This document shows positions 54,961-62,389 of a stretch of 62,389 nt of DNA, piece after piece. Where the stretch lies: assembly GCA_027575765.1 (NCBI GenBank), contig JANBPT010000170.1, positions 1 to 62,389 on the forward strand, in the 5' to 3' direction. A program made the translations under genes and the position numbers. A model generated the notes under the pieces. It was not told where the DNA came from, did no database searches, and saw only the letters and a list, made by a program, of their open reading frames with translations. Within the stretch, counting starts at the first letter, position 1, and the number at the start of each line of letters is the position of its first letter. This stretch comes from Tieghemiomyces parasiticus (taxonomy: Eukaryota; Kickxellomycota; Dimargaritomycetes; Dimargaritales; Dimargaritaceae).

Positions 54961-57900
54961 GGTGGAAAGGAAAATGGTGTGCTCTGCCCAGTTTGGCTAC
55001 AATACACCTTCGCCCCCAACCACCCTCACCACCACCACCGCTGCTGCAGCTACTTTCTGCAGCCCGCTATGCATTAGGCCTACCCATGATCGACTCTTTC
55101 GTGTAGGCCATACGGTCCCTTGTGTACGGGGCCACTCCGACTTTACAAACAAGACGGCCGAAAGAGTGGTGGGCTGCCGACCACCAGCGGGCACTCGTGC
55201 TGCTGCCGGTTCACAGTCTCCGACACCCGTAGTAAATAGGCCCCAGGCTACTGTCATCGGTCTTCATTGACCAACGGGGACGCTGTCGGACTATTAACCG
55301 TTGACCAATCGAAGCAACCAATGGCAAGGGGGTGTACAGGCCAATCGGAGACTAATCCTTAGCTATGACGTGAAGCGGGCGCCTGGATGGCGCGCGAGGT
55401 TCAGCCTAGTAACGACCTCTAAAAGAAGCCGTAGATAAAGTAGAGCATGGTCCTAGCAATGGGCCTAATGCCACTTACGATCGGTGGCACCGGGGTCGGC
55501 GTAAACAAGTTGCATGCTAACTGCCAGGGGAAAATGAAGGCTCCTCGCACCAGAGACTGGTGGCAACACGTCCAAAGTAAGAAAATGCAGTGGTGGTTTG
55601 TGATCCGTCACGCGATTATCGGCCATTCCTGCTCCCTCCGCCATGGTCCTTAAGACCCAGGGCGCGGCTGTACTTTCGGATCCGAGCTGCGGCCTGTTAT
55701 AGTGTTCTCCCCCCTTACGTGCGGCATCCGACACCCTTCCAGTGTTATCTTTGCAACCACCCAGAGATACGCGTATTATATCATGTGCATACTGGCTGCA
55801 CAGTCTTGTGGCATTCAGACAACAATCGGTACTTTCGAGCCCTATTTATCCCTCCCCATTATCTATCTCGCCTCCTCCCTCCCCATCTTTCGATAACCTC
55901 TTCTCCGTAGGGGCCATTTCTCTACCGTCCCTCTGCAAGGACTTCAACACACTTTTGTAACCGCTTCCTACTGGGACCGTCCAAACAACTGGCCACCCCG
56001 CGACCAAACCCTTCTACAAAAATCTTCTATTATCTCACTATACAAGATTACTACACTTGGCAGACACCATCTATTTCTTTTTTTCTTGTTTTACTACTAG
56101 ACCCTCGTTTCCTTTTTTATCGGGCTGCCAGCTGCCGGTTATTGACCCCCACCCTTCATCCTTCGCTTGCTTTTAGTCACCCTTGACGTATCTGTTCCCA
56201 AGAGGCTTTGTTATACTCCAGACTTGGCACGTGCCCAAGTCCAGACCTCAGGTATATTAAAACGGCCGAGTGTCACAGTGGGTCAATTTTCATTTACATT
56301 TCCACAATACCGGCCGATTGTCTGCCCTTTAAAAGGCAGAGAATCTCGGTAGAGGTGCGTTAGGTCGAAACCCTGTGTGGTAAGTAGGAATTTGGGATGA
56401 TTGGTAGCGTGATAAAGAAAAGTAGTTAAGCAACGATCTCCAACCGAGGGGAAACTATGGCACGACCTATATAACAGAGCTAGTCGGTATAAAAGGGTAG
56501 GCGAACGGCATTAGTCTTGGCAAGCTGTTGGGCTTCGTTGAGTTGGTGCAGGGGCTTGAGTGTGACCCAATAAGCCGTAGGGCTTTGAAAGTGGCTTTAG
56601 GTTGATGTATGCGAGTGGTTGCTAGTTACTAGATAAGGGTAGAATTAGGGATGAGATGGCAAGGACATTGAGGGGCTGCGGCCAGTCACACTGATAAGTG
56701 GCCTTTTGCCACGAATACCGGTTTAGGGTGTGACTGGTGGGCTGCCGATAATTTCAATTACGGTTACCACTCTCGAGGGTTGGGAGTTGACAGGTTAAAA
56801 TATGAGGAAACTGTGACTGATTTATGTAATACAGTACTTTTAAAGAACCATGCTATTCACTTAGCTCCTCTAATTAGCGTACCCCGCCCTACATCTCTTC
56901 GACCCCAGTCGGTCATTTACAGAGACCTTATGTCCAATCTGGACGTACTATTGGGAAGCTCCAATATCACAAGAAAATCTCCCGAATGGCTTCAAGGCCA
57001 TGCCAAGCATCCGTAGATTAGCTGTGGCCAGTCAGTAAAGTGACCACGGTCATTAACGGCTGGATCGAACTAATAACATCGTTACGACTGGCAACGTTGG
57101 TATGATTTAACAGCTTGGAGCGCAACCGTGGTTACCACAGTAAAAAACAACAATGGGCGAGGTGGCAGCCTTTTTGTTCCCCTCCTTCCTAGCATTGTGG
57201 AGAATATCATTTCGACTCATGAATCGATGTTGACAATTTGCCAGTCGTCATTCTCAGGCACGATTCATGTGACTGCGGAAGTCTCGTTACAGAATAGGGG
57301 GCGAGGCGGATAAACACAGCGCCGTCCAAAACATAAGGCAAGGTATGGCGGGCAATGCAGCACTGAGTCTAGGGATTTAACCAGTTGGCATAACACAATG
57401 ATACAGAAGCCTCCGTATTTCCCCTTTATAAACGGCTATACACTAGTCCTGCACGGCGGACCGAACTTATTTGCTTAGAGGCAGCTTACAGGTCAAGGAT
57501 GGGGCGACAAATAGTGTTGGCTAGCCTTTGGATATGGAAAAGGGGAATCATCATGCAGACTTACCCACAGCTAAATCAGCATTAAGAGCTGGGATTAATA
57601 GTCCCCCCCTCCTGTACTGACTGAATCCTTCTCCGATATTTCCCAGAAGCGTCGCTCTGCTACCGTTGCGCCCTCTCTCTAATCATGCGCCTGGCCTAGC
57701 TGGCAACACACAACTCTTGTACAGCGCCCACCCCTTACAGTCCATGGCCACCCTCACATATTCGTTGCGGAGGTCCCAGTAGGTTGGTGTGTGGGGTTCA
57801 GGCCAGTGCTAGCAAGCAGACCCCACTCAAAGGGAAAATGGGTTATAAACATCAAGCTGCGCCGCTACTAGCCCCAGAAGCCCACACACCAACGATACCT

Positions 57901-57997
57901 TGCAACTCTTTGCCCTACTCAGACCACGGAGGAAGCACGCCGACTCTATCATTCACTTCTATTATATATTTTTTAAAGAAGCATTCTATCCTCCCTC
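54961..57997. other. spacer upstream of the acyl-CoA ligase
   Basis: No recognised gene. At 55,830-56,170 there is a promoter-like stretch (TATTTAT at about 55,844 followed by C/T-rich DNA) without any good reading frame after it. The ligase's own leader lies immediately before 57,998. Confidence 0.4.
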
Positions 57998-60231
57998 ATG
58001 ACTGTCGTGGCTAGTCGCCCTCGGTACCGACCAAAGTCGCGTAGTATGGTTTTCCGCTCGGCCCTCGCTCCGGTGGACATCCCGGAGCAGGACGTAGCCA
58101 CTTTTCTCTCGGATAGGATTTCGCAATCGCCCTACTGGAACGATCCCCAGCGCCCCGCTCTGATCGATGCCCAAACGGGCGAGACCGTGACAATTGGCGA
58201 CCTTGTGTCCAACACTCAAGCCATCGCCTCCGGCTGGCAGAACATCGTGCGGCTTCCTCGCCACAGTGTGGTGGCCGTAATTTCTCCTAATGATGTAGGT
58301 CAGCATAGCCTAGGTGCCACAGTTGCTCATATACTGTATCTATTGCCACAATTGGGGAATACTATCGTCTGCCATTATGCCGTGTGCTGCGACGCACTGC
58401 CCGTTACCTGTTGCATACTGACTTGCATTCTACCATACCCACCCCATGCCCAGATCCACTACTCAGTGGCACTCTTCAGCATCCTGATGGTTGGAAGTAT
58501 GGTCACTCTGGCCAATTCTACCTACACCGTCGAGGAGTTGGTCCACCAACTTCGTGACTCTGGGGCGACCTACATCATCGTTGACCGAGAGTTGACCCAG
58601 CTGGCACGTGCGGCTGCCCAAGCCGTGGGGATTTCACCCAATCGCATTTACATTCTGCAGCCGAAGCATGAAGTGAGCGGTCTAGTTAGTATCTACGATC
58701 TACGCAGTGACAGACCTTTCACTCGTATTCAGCTATCTCCCAAAGAAGCCCGTCAAACCACTGCCTTCCTATGCTACTCCTCCGGAACAACAGGTAAGTT
58801 GGCCATGGGTCTCTGATGTAGGCGGAGGCCTCCCTATACCTACAAAGTTGTCCGAATTAGGTAAAGTGCATCACAAGGTAGGTCTAATCCCACCGTTAAA
58901 ACCTTTCTATATTTCTAATCTTGCCCTCCCATACTCTAATCACTCACAAAGGCCTTCCGAAAGGAGTAGAGACCTCACATTATAACATCGTGGCGAACGT
59001 CGTTCAGGCCCGGTCATTCCATCAACAGACTCGGCTTGCCAGAGAAGGAAAAGTGTGGCTGTGCGTAGTCCCACTCTACCATTTTTATGGCCTCAAATTC
59101 TTTCTCCACGATCCCCTGGTCGAGGTAAGTAGCCCAATAGCGTATTGGTACGGATGCCAGGGAATTCATTATGTAGCAATTTATATCCTAGCGTAGATCA
59201 TCAATTGGCAATGGTGTCGCTCTGACGATCCGGCACACCTTAGAATGTCTAGATACTTGCGTGTCTCTTCGATTGTTAGCATAGGACGATGTATAGATAT
59301 CTAAAACCACCCTCAATGCACGTAACTATACCGTTCCTAACCGTAGGGTCGCACCGTCGTGGTGATGCGCAAATTTAATATGACGCCTTTCCTTACAGCG
59401 ATTCAAACCTACCGTATCGACCAAGTCTGTCTGGTACCTCCTATCCTTCTTAATATGATCACCAGTCCCGCCGTCCAAAATTTCGACCTGTCGTCCCTCA
59501 AAGAAATCACCTCCGGGGCGGCAATCCTACCGCTACCTATCCATCAGACCGCCCAGAGGCATTTTGCACTGAAGGTGTATCAAGCTTACGGTATGAGCGA
59601 ACTATCGCCCATTTCGCACTTGTCGCCCGAGCCCAACCGCTACCCGGACAGCGTCGGGATCCTTCTTCCCAACGTGGAGGCCAAGATTCTAGATGAAGAA
59701 GGTCGCGCGCTCGGGTACAACCAAACGGGGGAACTGTGTATCCGCGGACCCAATGTCATGAAGGGGTACCTCAACAACCCACAGGCCACGGCCGAGACCA
59801 TTGACAGCGAGGGGTTTCTGCACACGGGCGACGTGGGCCATGTTAATCGGGCCGGCTATTTCTTCATTACGGACCGCAAGAAGGAGCTCATCAAGTACAA
59901 GGGGTTCCAGGTTGCGCCGGCCGAGTTGGAAGCACTGTTACTCACCCACCCCAAGGTCCTAGATGCCGTCGTGGTTGGTGTCGAGGACCAGACACAGGCG
60001 ACCGAAGTGCCTAAGGCATTCGTCGTCCCGCGCGTCCTGGGCCTCACCAGGGAGACCTCGGCCGCACTGAGTGGCGAGTTGACCAAGTTTGTGCAGGACC
60101 GGGTGGCCAACCACAAAAAACTGCGTGGTGGCGTGGAATTTCTTCTGGAGATCCCCAAGTCAGCCTCCGGCAAGGTTTTACGCCGTGTTGTCCGCAATCA
60201 GGCCCGGGCCACAATCTCGCTTAGGATTTGA
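57998..60231 (+). CDS. AMP-binding acyl-CoA synthetase, 4-coumarate-CoA-ligase-like
   Basis: Four exons: 57998-58294, 58454-58793, 58952-59124 and 59347-60231, giving 564 aa. An adenylate-forming enzyme that activates an aromatic or fatty carboxylic acid to its CoA thioester; substrate unknown. Motifs: YSSGTTGLPKG (about 206-217, crossing an exon junction), YGMSE (351-355), TGELCIRGP, HTGDVGH (429-435), ITDRKKELIKYKGFQVAP and PKSASGKVLRR with the catalytic K546. The first intron (159 bp) is a multiple of three and has no in-frame stop, so an unspliced product would stay open; its removal restores ISPNDIHYSV, which fits the family. The C-terminus ISLRI is not a standard peroxisomal SKL-type signal. 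The second ATG (MVFRSALAPVDIP, residue 17) fits the usual family start better and may be used. Confidence 0.92.
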
Positions 60232-61300
60232 AACCCTACCGTGCCGAATGGTCATTTTCAATTTGTTTATTGTGCAAGTGTCCATTACCCTTGGCCGTAT
60301 CTGCTAGTCAATCTTGGCTTGGCGGATGGTGGGTGCAGGCCCGTCTTGTCCGTTTATCCTTAAAATGTCAGCAGAGAACGGGGTGCTTCTCCCAAGTTCT
60401 CTGACACCCATTCGTTTGTTGAATGATTTAAATTTTTCTGATCATACAGATGGGCAACGCCCCTACACCGGGTCACTAACCACCACACAGCGCGTGCGTT
60501 GGACTGAAAATTCCAAACCATGATCCCCTAGAGGTTGCAGCAGTCACTGGAGACACACACTAACTTCGCCAACTCATGACAGTAATTTCCCAGCAGACTA
60601 TATCGGCTTGGGTCCCAGCCCTCCTCCATGACTCTTCCTTAAGTTTATCACTACTCTATTGTATTTGCCTGACAGTGCGTAGCACCCCCCACCTCTGGAT
60701 GACCTTCCACCTCTCCAATAAACCCTCCCTTCCTCTCGACCTGTCTAGTTAGTGCCAGGCCCCTGTTAATAGGTCACACAGCTCAACTGGCCCATTCACA
60801 ACATTGTCATGATCACCCGAGTCACAATAGGCTTCAATATGTATTGGCCTATGCGGTCGGCAAAATAATTCACTGTTTACCATTATCTTGCAAAGACGGT
60901 CCCACGGCGCCTTTAGCATTATGAACCCAATAACAACAGCGACGTTGCTGAGCCGGGCCGGTATGAGCTTCGCTATGAATAGGCCAGCTACCCGACATCT
61001 GACTATTTTTTGCTAAACGTGCATGTCTCGATTGAGCACTTGACACATGATTGCTGCAGTGATGTGCTAATCTGATAACTATAATCGATAGTAACTGGCA
61101 TGGATGCTGGCCAAGCACCTTGCAAATGCTGGAATTGAAAGGCTATAATCACCGATAGAGGATGTGGAACCAGGAAGGCGGTTGATTGCGTTTGAACTAA
61201 GTAGCTCTCCAGGGTGGGGAGCTCTGGGTTTTATACTGGTTCAATTTTAGAGCAGTCGGGAGGAATAATGTTGGTTTCAATTAGGGCAATCAGAAAATTT
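60232..61300. other. spacer
   Basis: Ligase 3' flank and unremarkable DNA. No gene, RNA or clear repeat is recognised before mariner copy C. Confidence 0.45.
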
Positions 61301-61304
61301 GCCA

Positions 61305-62389
61305 ACCAATAGGTTGCTGAATCACCGGCCCATGCCTGCCATACTTCCCCTTTGCAACATACACAATGCCATGCGCAGGGTCTTGGGGCTATACGACTCC
61401 TACAGCCGCTGGATGCGGTAGGCGGGGTGCCGAAGGGGGGCTGTATTTGAGCAGGCCGATGAAATAAAAGCAGGTTGTCGTAGTAGGAGGGATGTCGTAC
61501 CTTTGGTATGGGTGCTTGTCTGGCTTACATATCCGGTGGCCTAACTAGCCAGGTTTCCCGTGGCTGTCGGAGGGCTTGGGGAAGGGTCTGGCGGGTCCTT
61601 GCGAGGAGGCCTCGGGTTGGCAAAGAGGGCAGTCTCCCGCGGGTACAGCGGTATGCAAGGCAGGGGGGGTATAGGAAAAGGAATATATAGCGAGAAAGGG
61701 GTTTACTGACCGATAGTGTAGAAGGGCTGCGCGTGGCGCATGATGGCGCCTCACAAAGCCTGGCAGGGGTGCGGCTTCCGGGTACGACACCGCGGGGTTC
61801 TTGTCAGTTAACTGAAGACTGGCCCCACCAGTAGGAACGTGTTTCTGCCGATTTCTGGGAGAAATCGGGCGGGGCCTGCGGGTACCTGCTGAGCCACATT
61901 ATGACGGGTAATGGGACTTGGACATACCTTGATCATCCACCTGCTGGCTCTAGTTGCCGGAGGGAATGCCCCGAAGATGGCCCAGTCCCAGCCTAGACCC
62001 GTTTGGGCCTTGCCGCACTCGAGATCAGGCTGGCAGTTATTTTATTATTTTAGATGTGGCCCGTTACACCTGAGAGCCAAGCCCCCTGGGGTGTCAAGGT
62101 CCCTGCTAACTACTACATATAGAGGGAACTGGAGCCCATGCTGCAGGCCCGAGTAAAGGTACGCGGGGATTTGGCTCGTCAACCTTCCCCCCCCCCTCAT
62201 GGCCCTACCACGGTAGTGCATCACTGCCCCAAGCTACAGTCCCTCAGGCCTACGTTTCTGGCACCAGAGCCAGACTCCTGGCAACCCCTTCCTACAGTCC
62301 TGGCCTAGCCCCCCGATGACTGCTGGGGATATTAAGATATCTAATGCCCGCTGTCTAAGAATAGGTTCACTGCGCTGGCGGTGGTCGTG
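61305..62389 (+). mobile_element. mariner-like element, copy C, degenerate, continues past window
   Basis: Plus-strand relic of the family of copies A and B. Matching blocks are 61,311-61,404 (middle of the N-terminal domain) and about 61,820-62,389 (start of the DDE core up to the YSPDLAP region). Between them lie about 400 bp absent from copy A, a probable later insertion. The first catalytic position reads GNG (from GDE) and the HDN Asp codon has become GGT; frameshifts and a 10-C run at 62,187-62,196 complete the decay. Unlike copy B it keeps CpGs. The 3' end is outside the window. Confidence 0.7.

Noticed and set aside
58295..58453. Treating the in-frame 159 bp as coding
   Set aside because: It is bounded by GTAGGT and CCCAG, its translation is Cys-rich and unlike the family, and its removal restores the expected ISPND-IHYSV alignment.
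57998..60231. Secondary-metabolite gene cluster around the acyl-CoA ligase
   Set aside because: No polyketide synthase, peptide synthetase, P450 or transporter lies nearby.
1..62389. CRISPR arrays, prophage, rRNA operons
   Set aside because: No regularly spaced repeats, phage proteins or rRNA sequence were seen.

Overview
This window is nuclear DNA of a fungus. The evidence is spliceosomal genes with short introns (about 110-320 bp, GTAAGT-type donors), a fungus-specific WOPR transcription factor, a Dnf1/2-type phospholipid flippase, an Ivy1-like I-BAR protein and a mitochondrial DAP3/Rsm23 ribosomal protein. Wide gene-poor spacers, mariner relics, a strongly CpG-depleted repeat island and a calmodulin-like gene whose first intron abuts the start codon suggest an early-diverging lineage, but that placement is inference; no rRNA or other taxonomic marker is present.

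Layout, left to right. 0-5 kb: a secreted or anchored Ser/Thr-rich protein running off the left edge (minus), then a Pac2-type WOPR regulator (minus) with a long purine-biased upstream region. 5-15.5 kb: gene-poor, containing mariner copy A, a recently inactivated DD34D element. 15.5-33 kb: the housekeeping core, with MCM4 (minus, 4 exons), sphingolipid delta-4 desaturase (minus, 1 exon), an ACOT9-like mitochondrial thioesterase (plus, 6 exons), an I-BAR/Ivy1-like protein (plus, 2 exons) and DAP3/mS29 (plus, 4 exons). 33.2-36.65 kb: an island almost without CpG, holding an internally deleted mariner (copy B). 36.7-46.5 kb: an orphan candidate exon, a TATA-driven gene for a small Lys-rich secreted protein (plus), a G-patch/C2H2 protein (minus, 4 exons) and a 4.6-kb single-exon P4-ATPase (minus). 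50.8-54.7 kb: two calmodulin-family genes in tandem (minus), one divergent and intron-bearing, one canonical and intronless. 58-60.2 kb: a 4-coumarate-CoA-ligase-like acyl-CoA synthetase (plus, 4 exons). 61.3-62.4 kb: mariner copy C, degenerate, running off the right edge.

The genes do not form an operon or an obvious biosynthetic cluster. Several touch lipid metabolism or membranes (desaturase, thioesterase, acyl-CoA ligase, flippase, I-BAR), but neighbourhood alone does not link them. Coding strands are typically preceded by polypyrimidine leaders. Three genes (MCM4, DAP3, G-patch) have a T(7-8)A(7-10) palindrome 47-93 nt after the stop codon. The most unusual signals are the CpG-erased island beside less decayed copies of the same transposon, and these 3' palindromes. 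All exon joins were made by hand from splice consensus, reading frame and family conservation.
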